From Aphelenchoides besseyi (Eukaryota; Nematoda; Chromadorea; Rhabditida; Aphelenchoididae): a stretch of 64,000 nucleotides of DNA. Of the stretch, positions 34,819 through 45,668 are shown piece after piece (position 1 is the stretch's first letter; every line of letters begins with the position of its first letter). The position numbers and the translations under genes were made by a program. Where the stretch lies: contig JAMPIQ010000001.1 of assembly GCA_024699855.1 (NCBI GenBank), positions 6,262,001 through 6,326,000 on the forward strand. The letters are read 5' to 3'. Below the pieces are notes generated by a model. That model had not been told where the DNA came from, searched no databases, and saw only the letters and a list, made by a program, of their open reading frames with translations.

Positions 34819-34910
34819 GGTTTATTAAGCCAAGTTTGAGGTTATTTAAAACACCAGTTGTTTTCGTTGTTAGTCCCACATCAAACGGTGGAGATTACTA
34901 CAATAACAAC
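34819..34910 (+). ncRNA. Candidate SL1-like spliced-leader RNA gene
   Basis: Positions 34819-34840 are 22 nt long and match the C. elegans SL1 leader at 19 of 22 positions, differing at leader positions 7, 9 and 11. They start GGTTTA and end CCAAGTTTGAG as SL1 does. The next bases are GT, where the SL RNA 5-prime splice site should be. About 30-60 nt on, CCAC-loop-GTGG (34876-34891) could form a 3-prime stem-loop. Against it: no good Sm site (consensus like AATTTTTGG) lies between leader and hairpin, only GTTGTTTTCG. It could be a diverged SL RNA gene, a dead copy, or a retrotransposed trans-spliced mRNA end. The 3-prime boundary given is approximate. Confidence 0.45.
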
Positions 34911-35338
34911 CTTAACTTCTTAATGATTGTCTAATTGCAGAAAAATGAACGAGGACACGGAAAGATGGACTCAAGAGACATTCAACAACTATATTTGAAT
35001 CCTCCAACAAGCGATATTGGTCACAAAGTACACGTGCACGATGCTGTGAAGCAAATCCTTCGAAAAGTGGGCTGTTCGCAAAGAAGAAGTGACCACGATG
35101 TTTGCTATCAGGAGTTAAATCCTCGAAGTTTGAACTCACGTGTGCCAAACGTCTCGCCGACTTCACGTAGAACTCTTTCGAGATGTTCAATCGATTCAGA
35201 TCGCCATCTTCAGAGACCTTTAAGTACTCAATGGAAACAAACAAACGTTCAACTCGTCTGTTTGTCTTCGATTTTTGTTCTTTTGTTTCTGCGAGACGTC
35301 ATTTTTATCAAAAGTTTATTTCCGAGCAAACAGCGATT
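34911..35338. other. Intergenic with an unassigned minus-strand frame
   Basis: A minus-strand frame from 35244 to 34912 runs 110 codons (EYLKVSEDGDLNRLNISKE, SSNFEDLTPDSKHRGHFFF) and reads like protein, but it has no ATG and no joinable exon. It could be a 3-prime exon of an unrecognised gene or a relic. Confidence 0.25.
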
Positions 35339-37880
35339 TCATTTGCGTTTTTTTGCGACCTTCTTCTCCGCCGAAATGTTCGGGTTACTGTCCGATTTAT
35401 GGTCGTGTTGCTTCAAGAATCCGCCGACGATTCCGCTAGGAATGTTCAACGATGGCAACGAGGCTTTGCGCTTTTGCTCTTCGCTGAAATCTACCGGTTG
35501 CTGGCTCTGCGTCGGCGATGTGGTTGCCATCACCATTGCGGTAGATTCTGAAGATTTTTGTGTCGATGTAACGGACGTTTTGGATGAGGACGCGACTCCG
35601 GCTTCGGCGAATCGCAATGCTCGATTGGAGAGGGTAGCCGTTTGAGCGCTCGATGATTTGCGGACGTTGGAACTTGTGGCGACCATCACTTTCAACGGAA
35701 CGTCGCTCGTTGACGGAAGAATCTCGGTGGTGGTGAACGTTTTCGACTTGATTCCGACTTGGACGTCCGGCTTCAAAGCGCTCCAATCGTGAGTATTCGC
35801 AACGGCCGCGGCACTTGATGTTGTGGCCTGTTGAGTCAGAACTTTGGCTTCACATTGCCAATCGACTTCTTGATTCGCTCTCGTGCGTTTCAACTGCCGA
35901 CCACTGGGAACTTGGATTTCGATTTCGCCGGCCATCGACGGAGCGCTCTCGCTTTCATCGTCAGTTTCGTAGCCATCCAATCGACGTTCTTTGTTTTCGA
36001 GTTGTGGATCAACGGCCGGAGAATCGGCGCGAGTTTCCGGTCTATCCGGAGCCAAATTCGATCCCATATTTTTGAGCTTCTGGTCGGGAATCTTCGTATC
36101 TTTGGTTTGTTGAAATGACACTCGACGTTCTCCCTTTTTGTATCTAAAACCAAAACTGAAAAACGAAGTTTGTGTGCTTGTGCACCTGCTCGATCGTTTT
36201 CGTGTGAACTGAAAGCCTTCGGCACTCGTCGGACTTAACAGATTTTGTTGACGAGCGCTTCTTGCTCTTTTCGCTGATTCGATTCCATCTTGAGTTGTTG
36301 CACAGACGTGGAGACTTTGCGAAGTGCGAATGGATCGGTACTCATCCAATTTACGTGCAATCTTCAGGTAAGAATCTTCGGTTTGTAGAACAAGGTTCTG
36401 AAAACAGAAATGAGTAGTGAAGTGCAATTGAACCAACAAATTTTTCTTTGATTGCTTTCGGTTCTTCCAATTCAAAAGACTGTAAACTGATCGTCGAGGA
36501 CGACCGAAATTCTTTGGCTTGAAAAGTTGCAGTCCTTGAAGTTGGACGCGAAGTTTCCGAATCGTTGTAATCCAATGAATCTCCGCGCTGAACTGCAACG
36601 TCTTGATTCACCAGCGGATCACATTGTACGCTGCAAAACTAATTGCTAATGAAACTGAATAGTCAGTCACCTCAACTCGGAAGTTTCTTCGACGGAATAT
36701 TGAGCTCTGAAACCGAAGATGAGAAAAGGATAAAACGAATTCAAATACTCGCTATCGGTGAAATGACGATGCTGAAGAATTGGCGACGATTGAACGCTGG
36801 AAACACGTGTAAAAACAGGTAGAGCCAAAAAAACGAACCCAAAATGCGCAACTGACGGTTTTTGTTCGAACGACTTTTGCGATCCAACTTCCGCAGCATT
36901 TCGCCGCTTCAGTGAGGGAGTCATTTGAACACTAAAAGATATAAAGAAGGCAAATTTGGCCACTAACCTCTGATCAAGACTTTCGACTTCGTTTCTTTGT
37001 GCCAAAGTCGTCCACGAGCTTTGTGTCCTAGAAGATTAACAGTCACCTTCATCGACTATTCTCTCACCCAACGGCTGAAGTTTGGACCGTGCAACGATCC
37101 TCTGCAGCTTCGAAGTTGGGAATCGCGTTGGAAAGCGAAAATCTCCGACGTTTCTTGGCGGCTGTTGTCAGTCGATTGTCCGATTGCGAACGATTCGGCG
37201 GTCGCATCGTAATTGCGCGTTGAATATTTGAACTGCGAGATTGAACAGAAACTCCGCGGCTTACATTCAAAGGTCCAGCAGTCATCACCGACTTGTCCTA
37301 AGTCACAAATGAACCGTTGAAAAGCTTAAGTTCTTACCTTTTGTTCAACTTGACATTCGATTTCCACGTCTTGCATTTTCGGAACACTAATTGATGTTCC
37401 AATTTCTGCTGTCTGCGTCGCGTACGTGTTTTCCGATTGATCAAGTGTTTGAACCGTCTGAAAACAGAATCGATAATTATCATTGACTTTACATAAAAGC
37501 GTGAGGAACGGTTGCAAACAAACTCTCGGCTCAAAGTCCACCAAATTTCGAATGTAAGCAGCTGGAAACTTGTTGGCTTTTGGTGGACTTTCATTCAACG
37601 GGACCAGAAATCAATTACCGTAGGCTCAATTAGCAATTCGCACTCCACTTCAACGTCTTGACGAGTCGGTAGATCGGTTTGAGCGAACTGATCGAAGAGC
37701 TCGAATGGAAAGAAACGTCGATTCATATCCTCCAAATCCAATGGCTGAAGTCAAATGTGAGTTAAGAGGCACAAAGAAACTTACGCCCGTTCCAACGGCG
37801 ATTTCCTCGATGCACGTTTCCATCAAATCGGTGGTCAATGAGCGAACCGATGAGCTGAACAGTTTTACGGTAATGTGCAT
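35339..37880 (-). CDS. Large Ser/Thr-rich protein with repeated acidic VECE motifs, unknown
   Basis: At least ten exons with introns of about 45 bp run from an ATG at 37880 to TGA at 35339-35341. The N-terminal third repeats a short motif: QDVEVECELLIEP, QDVEIECQVEQK, DRCTVQTSAVGTQ, VQCDPLVNQDVAVQ. The middle has RRRFSLSNAI, KRRNAAEVGSQKSF, and SLDYNDSETSRPTSR, likely phosphorylated and disordered. A helix-rich segment follows (EDSYLKIARKLDEYRSIR, GIESAKRARSARQQ). The C-terminal 250 residues are Ser/Thr/Ala-rich and end KKVAKKRK, a likely nuclear signal. I recognise no domain. The start is uncertain: the K2P channel on the same strand ends only about 265 bp upstream, so the two could be an operon or even one long gene. 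Confidence 0.55.
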
Positions 37881-38145
37881 CAGTTAAAATAATTCAAAAT
37901 CGAGTTAACTTGTTTCAAACACGGTTCAGTTTTCAATTAGAAAAGTGGAGAGTGAAAAGTTCTTTGCTAATCGAAATATCTCAACGTAGTACTCGAGAAA
38001 TGTGTTCAGAGGGTGGAGAATAAAGCGGATTTGGGAGATTTGACATCATTTTAAATTTCAGCAAAAATGTCTTCGAACCGTTGCTTCATAGCTGAATAGA
38101 CCAAGAGCATTCGAAGAATTCGATTGGGCTGATTAGACATTTCAT

Positions 38146-40576
38146 TCACCTGCTGAAATCCATGGGAATAGACGAGGCATCCAAATCAGAATCCAATTCG
38201 TTTTTCTGATGAACTTCAGCGAATTGACTGAAAATCAAAATCCAATTTCTTGTCAAACTTCCAACCTTTCGGGCGCTGTAACGTAAGCAGTTGGATTGTT
38301 TGGATCTGTGGGCAAATCTCCAGTTCGTGCAGACCGTTGAGTTGACGGCGTTACCACGGGATTCAGAAACTGAAATAGCTTTTAAGGAGCCAGTTAAATC
38401 TCTCGATCAACCTCTTCGTCGGTTTGAATGTTTTTGTTGTTGAACCCACGGGTTGTTCTTTCGAATGTTTCCGCTTGTTCCTCGATTTTGGCTGCTTGAT
38501 TCTCGCTGATCAACGCTTGAGCAATGTTGCGCATGTACCAGGGCTCATTTTCCAATAACGAATTGAACACCTGATCAGACTCGAGGATCTCGCCGTTCTC
38601 GAGTGCCTGGTGATATTTCTTCTGAAAGCTCGATCCATTAATCGATCGTGTGCGTTAACTTACTCGCATTTTGATGAGCAAATGATACAACCACTCTTCC
38701 ATTTTGATTTGTATCACACTCAACAACATACTGACAATCGAGAGGCCGATGATCACAAGCCAAAACATGAGAATCAACATGTGTGGATGATCGGGAACGA
38801 CGTCGCCTTAAAACCTGACTCTCGGCTGATTTCAAAAGGAATCTCGAACCCAAACCAATGGTTGAAAGCGAGATGAAAATGAAATAGAAAGAAGTGAAAT
38901 ACGACCACCGTGTTTCCCAAATCAGAAACAATCCCGCGCAAATGCAAATGTACAAAATGCAACACAATAGCGCTAACCAAATCGGAATCGTGCGGCTCTC
39001 CATCGACTCGTCCAAATCCTCTTCTGATTTTCTGCTTGTCGTCAAACTCTCGTCCATTTGAATCACAATCTGATCACGTGAACTTGCAAACGACCATTTT
39101 CGTTCTTTCGGTCGCTTCTTCTTCGACGATCGTTGGTGATAACTGAAAGCCAACTGTGTGGTTAAGATCATTGACAATGTCAATTACCGAACCCAAAGCG
39201 CAGAAACCAAATTCGTAAGTGTTTTGCCGAATTGACTCAAAATCGCAAACACCAGCGGAATGCCGAACAAAGCGTAGACCATTGACAAGGCTTGACCGCC
39301 CTTCGTTCTTGGAGTTATGTTACCGTAGCCTTCAAGAAGTGGTTTCAAAAGTTTCGATTCCAAACAAACCGATAGTCGTGAAAATGGTACCGACATAAAA
39401 CAACGAACCCAGCATATCCCATTGTAATGCATCGGGAAGCTTGTTTGTGAAGATCATGGTTTCAAAGTTCTTTAAAACTTCTCTAAAAATGAATTCAGAG
39501 TTGGAGTGACTAATCAGTATTATGCTAGAAATCAGATACTATCTCTGAGTCATCAGACTCGTAAGTCTGCCGTTCCTCTTTTTGTCTTGATAAGCGCATT
39601 TAACGTCATTTTCTGAATGAGTTAAGACGCAAGTGAAACGAATGAATACAAAGTATAGGTTTGAAGGACAATAAAAGAACCAATCGTAGTAGCTTCTTTC
39701 ATTCACTTCGTTGCAAAGATGCTTCGTTACTTGTCGTTCTTGCTTCTCTTCGTTGGTAGTATTCACGGTTTGCAATGTTATTATTGCGACGACAACGCTT
39801 CAGGCAATTACATTCTCGGTATTGGTATTGAAACCAGCTGCTCGGTACCGTTCGACCAGATGCTTAATGGAACGTGCCCCGTCGACTGTTTGAAAGAAGT
39901 GCACGAGGACGGTTCGGTGAAAAGAGTAAGAGCAATCATTAGGTAAAATCCTTCAGCTTCATTTCAGAACTGTGGATTTACTATGGACGGATCGAAAAAC
40001 CTCTGCTTCCGTGAGTTGAACGATGGCGGAAAAACTCACGCATGTGTTTGCAACGACAAAGGTAATCGCTTACACCCGATCAAACAGTTGCGTTCCGTTT
40101 TCAGATTTCTGCAACTCGGCATCTCGAAACGGAGTTCTGTTTTCAATCGCAACGTTTTTGTTCGCATATTTTGTTGTCCGAACCTGAGAATAAAAACCAA
40201 CCGCGAAGCTTCCAATCGGCTGTTTTCGGCCAACAGCAACGTCGACGACATGATCTCAGTCAACTGGTTGAGCGTGTTGTTACGAATGTCTTCGAGATTT
40301 TTCTGTTCGTTCCTGCAAATTCGATCGATCAAAAACACAATCAAAACCGACTCACTCAAAAACCATCTGCTCGTTCTCGTACTCCACGATATGAAACAGA
40401 TAGGCGCCGAGTAGTGAGTAGCAGAGTAAGAGAATGAAGGGCGCAAAGTTGCGCAAATGGTATCGATCGTAGTAATATTTCAACCTTGAGAGCAAAGCTT
40501 CCGGCTTCTCGAACTGAATGGTCGACGATCTTCGACGATTTTTGGCACCGCGAACACTCCCGATACGATTCAGCAT
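38146..40576 (-). CDS. twk-like: Two-pore-domain potassium channel (TWK/K2P family)
   Basis: Exons 40576-40356 and 40312-40184, then from 39482 on, join in phase. TM1 is FAPFILLLCYSLLGAYLFHI, followed by an extracellular cap (NLEDIRNNTLNQLTEIMSS) and pore 1 LPDALQWDMLGSLFYVGTIF with TTIGYGNITP. TM2 is SMVYALFGIPLVFAILSQFG. TM3 is IWLALLCCILYICICAGLFL, then pore 2 SFYFIFISLSTIGLGDVVPD and TM4 MFWLVIIGLSIVSMLLSVIQ. Both selectivity filters (TIGYGN, TIGLGD) are intact, so it should conduct K+ as a leak channel. The cytosolic tail is about 150 residues with a Glu-rich helix and ends IPMDFSR at TGA 38146-38148, or in an alternative exon near 38060. The exon 2 donor is GTTCGG, supported by phase. 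Intron 40183-39483 contains a Ly6 gene on the other strand. Confidence 0.88.
39719..40187 (+). CDS. Small Ly6/uPAR-like GPI protein nested in the K2P intron
   Basis: Three exons (39719-39925, 39968-40061, 40105-40187) join in phase to 127 residues. A signal peptide (MLRYLSFLLLFVGSIHG) leads to LQCYYCDDNASGN, CSVPFDQMLNGTCPVDC, NCGFTMDGSKNLC, HACVCNDKDFCNSASRN, the ten-cysteine pattern of a three-finger domain ending in C-N. A hydrophobic C-terminus (VLFSIATFLFAYFVV) fits a GPI-attachment signal. It probably sits on the cell surface; C. elegans relatives modulate neuronal receptors or act as immune-type surface proteins, but no specific role can be assigned. Its stop codon overlaps K2P exon 2 by four bases on the opposite strand. 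Confidence 0.78.
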
Positions 40577-40988
40577 CTAAAATCGAAAATTGTTGGCGAA
40601 CACGTGAAGCTAACGAGTGGCAGTCGTCAAAATTTTATTGGAGAAAGCACTTCGTAAAGAAACATTTTGAATCGAAAAGAAACTCGTGAGGGCGATTTTG
40701 GCAGATTTTTCTTTCGGCCACCAAAAATTCCTTTTTATTGTTTTCGGACACGAATTGGCTGAAACGAGCAAAATTGCTTTTGATTAACAAATTCGAAGTC
40801 GTTTGAGATCATCGCTCCAATTCGCAGGTGTTTTTGGAGTTAAGAATAACAGACGTCCGAGGAAATCTTTCTCGCCTCTCCGAGACCCAAAACGTCACTT
40901 GTTTGGGCCGACACTTTGAGACAATTAATTCGCTGAGGCTGTTGATGCCCAGTTGTTTATTTGATTTCACAAAACGAACTCAATCGGT
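40577..40988. other. K2P upstream region and 3-prime flank of histidine-rich copy 2
   Basis: No gene. The sequence has A/T homopolymer runs mixed with CpG-containing stretches (for example around 40680-40930), similar in flavour to other promoter-proximal gaps in this window. Confidence 0.4.
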
Positions 40989-41464
40989 TCAAAACCACTC
41001 GTTATAGTTTCCGTAGCGGGGCTCGTAGTGATGCGGTTCGTCACGATGCTCTTGCGCTAAATGAGCTCCGTACCCCGAGTCGTGACCATTAGACCAGCCG
41101 TCTTCAGCGCCGTGTGAATCGCCGTGCTCGTTTGCGTATCCACGAGCATATTCGTCGCCTCGAGCGTGTTGCTTGTGACCGCCGTAATCCAATCGACTCC
41201 AATCTGACTGATCGCCATTTTCGTATCCCGATTCGCGTGCATGGTCGTGAGCATCGGCGTGATTGTCGCCCCAACCGTCTGCGTGTCTCGATCCCCATTC
41301 TCCGTCGTGTCCATGCGATTCGTGATCGTGATGATCCAAATGAGGAGGATAACCGAAAAGATCTAAAGACCGTTCAATTGCTGATCTTGTTAGCACTTAC
41401 GGGAGGCCGAGGCACCCATTGCCAAAGCGAGAAGAAGAAAGCAGACGGAAACCGTTGACTTCAT
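40989..41464 (-). CDS. Secreted histidine/aspartate/glycine-rich protein, copy 2
   Basis: Two exons (41464-41401, 41362-40989) join in phase to 145 residues. There is a signal peptide (MKSTVSVCFLLLALAMGASA), then HLFGYPPHLDHHDHESHGHD, DWSRLDYGGHKQHARGDEYA, ANEHGDSHGAEDGWSNGHDS and a tail that ends YEPRYGNYNEWF. About two thirds of the residues align without gaps to copy 1 at 20533-21083, including the invariant blocks HLDHHDHESHGHDGEWG and LDYGGHK. The C-terminal poly-His block of copy 1 is replaced by an aromatic, less His-rich end. Extracellular metal or heme binding is inferred. The source tissue is unknown. Confidence 0.8.
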
Positions 41465-41667
41465 GTCGAAGAAGAACAACCGTTGGCTGATGACTCGATC
41501 GTTTCTGTTCGTTCTTTTTATACCGAAAAATCGTCCTTCTGTCACCCGGTTTACAACTCATTGGTGCAATAACGACCTAATTAACCGCTTCTAATAAACA
41601 ACGTAACAAAGAACGTGAATCGTAGAAAGGTGAGAGATCAGTTTCTTTACTGAAATGTTTATTGCGA

Positions 41668-42811
41668 TCAAAAGCTCTTACAAACCGATGGATTATAGTG
41701 CCAAGCTACGGGAACAACACTCAAACGCGGTTTGTGCGTGATCCAGTTGTCGGTGAAAGAAGGTCGATAGCTTCTCAGAGCTATTTGACGTTTACAACAT
41801 TGAGTCCAAAATCTCAGCAGATATTGACGATAAGGTTTAATGAAGTATAATAGAATGATACAATCGGCAATTGAATGCAAACTCGTCACACAAACTGCGA
41901 GACAAACAAGGTTGTTTGTGTATTGCGTCGGATAGTAGGGTGCTTCTAAGATAATGAATAGTGGGATTCCAAGAAATAAATATGCGCAAGCTACGTGCAT
42001 ATTTGAAGCAAAAAAAAAGAACATTTTTTGCAACTTTAAAGTAGTCGGTCGAAGTGTGTGACGTTGTTTTCGCAAAAGCCACCAAGCCGTAATTGCAACC
42101 AAAAAGAACAAAAGACATGCAAACAATACAATCGTGAGCATAAGTACGTATGTTGTTTTGGGTATACCATATGGTGCAATACAAATAACAGTAGGCTCAT
42201 CTTTGTAGATCTTATTCATCACGATGTCCGAGGTCTTGAGTTCTCGTCGAATTTCCGCTTGTCTTTCAGCTGATGTATAAAAAAATGGCTAAACAAACCG
42301 ATCAGATCAATGGTTGTTCAACCGAACTTACTGCTAAAATGATTTCGCCGATGATGAAACTAGTGACTTCTAACCACGGTGTTAATCGATTGTACAGACG
42401 TAAAATACCGTTGCCTTCAGGTATAATCTGGCTGAATCGATGTGCAAGTGTTGCCGCCATTACCATCCCTTTTCCAAAGCAACAAAACGCGATGACTTGA
42501 AAAAATGTTTGACTGACATTCGCACTAGTGTACCGAATCCATGCCGAACCACTGAAACCACAGCCTAAAGAAAAGAGACTGACCACTTGCCACGTGGAGA
42601 TGAACAGAATTACCATCAAGTTCCAGAAGGCTTCGTGTAGCAGAAACCATTTGTAAGTGCGCATAGCCTCCGTGAAAGCATGGAGAATAACGAAAACCAA
42701 CAAACCAAATGTCAGAAAACTGCAAGCAATTGTCAAGTGCTGGGAAATCGAGTAGAATCGGATAAACTCATCCGAAACCAAATAGTCGACAATCAGTTCG
42801 TTTATCGGCAT
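41668..42811 (-). CDS. Serpentine chemoreceptor, Srh/Str superfamily
   Basis: Two main exons (42811 to about 42332, and about 42265-41668) encode roughly 350 residues. The N-terminal exon has SISQHLTIACSFLTFGLLVF, then MRTYKWFLLHEAFWNLMVIL, the K-W/xxLLxxxFW motif between TM1 and TM2 of Srh and related Str-superfamily receptors, and a Cys-rich TM3 region. The second exon has KTTYVLMLTIVLFACLLFFL, LRKQRHTLRPTTLKLQK (Srh-type loop before TM6), HVACAYLFLGIPLFIILEAP, and TM7 HSIADCIILLYFIKPYRQYL, the KPYR end motif. Exon phase at the one intron does not close with the best donor (GTAAGT); a GTTCGG donor 4 bases on closes it. It is an expected sensory-neuron GPCR. Confidence 0.72.
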
Positions 42812-43610
42812 TTTAGTTGAAATCTTATTCGCAACAACCGTATCGAGTGCTCGACACAACTAAACTTTAACTTTTGGCCAAAAAGCAGCAGCTGAAAATG
42901 AATGTCGAATTACAAAAACCCATTTGTTGAATCAATCTTTGAGTTTTGTCTTCTGATGTTGGAAACTCGCTTTCTTCAGTCGACCGTATTCCTTGAATTC
43001 ATTGAAAGTCTGTGGTTTATGAGAAAGCTGTTACACGCTCTAATTGTATTTGTGCACAATAGGAATGGCATTTTAAGTCAAGAAAATGTATTCAGGTGTC
43101 ATCGATTAACAAAAAGTGTTTTTGGCTCCGCATCTTCTGACCATCAGGATTTTGATTCTCGAATTGAAGTCATCTCTGATATTCGACGAACTCGTTGCTG
43201 AGCAGAACAAATGGTCGCTCACCATATGGGTGCTCGCGAATCTCATTCGAATTGCGGTCATAGTATTTGGAGAACTGAATAAAGTTGCCCGTAAATGTCG
43301 ACGTTGAGATCTTCGATTTGTCTGCAACACACCCTCGAGTTTCGAAGCTGAGCTCCGGTCGGCAAAATCAATAAAAGAAACTTTCCAATCATGTTGATTT
43401 CGCTTCAATATGTTCATTTGGCAGTTTGCGGGCGTTCGAATCGGTTGTTCGTTGAGTGGGAGAAGAGGAGAGTGATACACACGAAAGTGTTTCTCTCGAG
43501 CCGTTTGCACTCACTTGACATCTCTTTCTGGGCTCCGATCGCTTTGCCGAACGACAATCACCGCGATTTTTCTTTTCGTTTTTGACTTTGAATTTCCAGG
43601 AAAACAAAAA
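42812..43610. other. Shared upstream region of chemoreceptor and eIF4A
   Basis: The two genes diverge from this 800 bp gap. Plus-strand frames at 42902-43201 and minus-strand frames at 43106-43510 are shadows of each other with no domain. A CAG acceptor at about 43599 just before the eIF4A start suggests a leader intron or trans-splicing. Confidence 0.4.
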
Positions 43611-45161
43611 ATGAGTGAAGTTGCCGAACAACGTAAACAGGAAACGCTTGTCGATGATCGAAACGAGGAGGAGGCGTCGATTGAGCAGACCGACGGGTTC
43701 CAACATCCGAGCGAGAACGGTGGTATGAACGGTACGGACGATGTTTTGATCGAATCGAATTGGGATCAAGTTGCCGAATCGTTCGATCAAATGAACCTTA
43801 AGGTTTGAGAGTTCGACGTTTTCACTTCCTATCTTCGATGTTTAGGATTCGTTGGTGCGCGGCATCTATTCGTTTGGTTTCGAGAAACCGTCCGCCATCC
43901 AACAACGAGCAATCGTTCCGAGTTGCACCGGAAAAGATGTCATTGCTCAGGCTCAATCCGGAACTGGTAATTCAGAAGCAAAGTCAACAGAAACTGATCG
44001 TTTTCTTTCAGGCAAAACCGCTACCTTCTCCATCTCGGTGTTGCAGCGTATCGACGAAAAGGCCGATCATGTTCAAGCGCTGGTTATGGCGCCTACTCGC
44101 GAGTTGGCTCAACAAATTCAGATCGTGATGCGCGGATTGGGCGATTACATGAATGTGAATGTTCACGCGTGTATTGGCGGAACGAACGTTCGCGACGATC
44201 AACGCAAATTGGAGAACGGAGTTCAAGTGGTCGTTGGAACGCCCGGTCGTGTTAGCGACTTGATTTCGCGTAAAACTCTTCGTAAGTTTTGAATTCTCTG
44301 TGACTTTTCATGTTCTTTGAGTTTGCAGGCACCGACGGAATTCTGATGTTTGTGTTGGATGAGGCCGATGAAATGCTTTCGCGTGGTTTCAAAGACCAAA
44401 TCTACGAGGTCTTTCGCTCAATGCCTCAAAACGTCCAAGTCGTTTTGCTTTCGGCTACAATGCCATCAGACGTCTTGGAGGTCACCAAATGCTTCATGCG
44501 TGACCCGATTCAAATTCTAATCAAACAGGAGGAATTGACTCTCGAAGGTATTCGTCAGTTTTACATTCGTATTGAACGTGAGGAATGGAAGTTTGACACA
44601 CTGTAAGTCGAAGCTAACCGTCAAGTGTTCTTAAACTCGTTTTCCAGTTGCGATTTGTATGAATCGGTGAATATCACTCAAGCAGTCATCTTCTGCAACA
44701 CTCGTCGTAAAGTCGAGCAATTGACCACATTGATGATCGAAAAGAAGTTCACGGTCTCCTGCATAGTAAGTCAACTTCTTGTTTGAGTGCTGATGTTGTT
44801 TTAGCACGGAGATATGGATCAAAGTGAACGTGATGTGATCATGCGCGAGTTCCGTTCGGGCTCGTCGCGTGTGTTGATCTCCACCGACTTGCTGGCTCGT
44901 GGTATTGACGTTCAGCAGGTTTCGGTTGTGATCAACTACGATTTACCAACTAACCGCGAAAACTACATTCACCGTATCGGACGTTCGGGACGATTCGGTC
45001 GCAAAGGAGTGGCCATCAACTTCTGTACAATGAGCGATTACCGTTTGATCAAGGAGATCGAATCATTCTTTAACACCCAAATCGACGAGATGCCCGCCAC
45101 TATTGCCGGTAAGTAATTGAACAGCAATTTGAGTTCATTTTTCGCTCCAGAATACTTCTAG
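43611..45161 (+). CDS. inf-1: Eukaryotic translation initiation factor 4A (DEAD-box helicase)
   Basis: This is an ATP-dependent RNA helicase of the eIF4F cap-binding complex that unwinds mRNA 5-prime UTRs. Seven exons encode about 400 residues. Motifs in order: Q motif [22 protein letters not shown] (motif I, split by an intron after GTG), APTRELAQQ (Ia), GTPGR (Ib), LDEADEML (II), LSATMP (III), [11 protein letters not shown] (IV), [10 protein letters not shown] (V) and [13 protein letters not shown] (VI). The end is AEYF and TAG at 45159-45161. N-terminal residues 1-65 are acidic as in other eIF4A proteins. The start ATG lies 12 bases after a TTTCCAG acceptor. No key residue is lost. Confidence 0.95.
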
Positions 45162-45358
45162 TCATGTGTGAATTTGAAGTTCGTTTTCCACCCATCGAGT
45201 GGTCTTTTTGTTTTCGTTTCTTGTTGTTTCTGTTGGAATAAAGAGTTTTAAGCGTTGGATAGTCTTCGTTGGATGAGAAGAAGTTAACGTGCTGAAATCG
45301 TGTGTGAAACATTTCGACTGTTTGCTTCGTGGATGATGGTTTACAGCGAAAACTACGA

Positions 45359-45514
45359 TTATATTCGTAGAGTGAGTGGGGAGAAAAGAATGTTTTTGTA
45401 GGACGAAAAGATGACTGCAATTGCGGTCGTCATCGCGGCGGCCAAAATCGGGAGGTTGTTTTTGATTTTCGGGAGGAACACGATCTTTTTGGCCAATTCG
45501 ACGGTCATGTGCAT
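45359..45514 (-). CDS. Candidate 51-residue single-helix micropeptide
   Basis: An uninterrupted frame of 51 codons starts MHMTVELAKKIVFLPKIKNN, continues with one hydrophobic helix (LPILAAAMTTAIAVIFSS) and ends YKNILFSPLTLRI. It sits between eIF4A and the FLYWCH gene, opposite in strand to both. A basic amphipathic N-terminus before a helix is common in small mitochondrial or ER membrane subunits. I do not recognise it, and it could be chance. Confidence 0.35.
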   Translation of the reverse strand: MHMTVELAKKIVFLPKIKNNLPILAAAMTTAIAVIFSSYKNILFSPLTLRI

Positions 45515-45668
45515 TTGAAGTCGTTTAATCCGTTCGATTGACGTCAATCGATTTGCATTTTTGATTTGCGACAAAAATTCCAACCACTCACTTTAATTGA
45601 ATGTGATGGGTCGAACTCGTCGACTAATTTCGATCGGCCGTTCACTTGATTTCGGTTTTTAGAGCGAA

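Noticed and set aside
35339..40576. A single gene: K2P channel with a tail of about 900 residues
   Set aside because: After IPMDFSR the frame meets TGA at 38146-38148, and the alternative exon near 38060 also ends soon. The ATG at 37880 starts the next block, so two genes fit better, though RNA evidence could reverse this.
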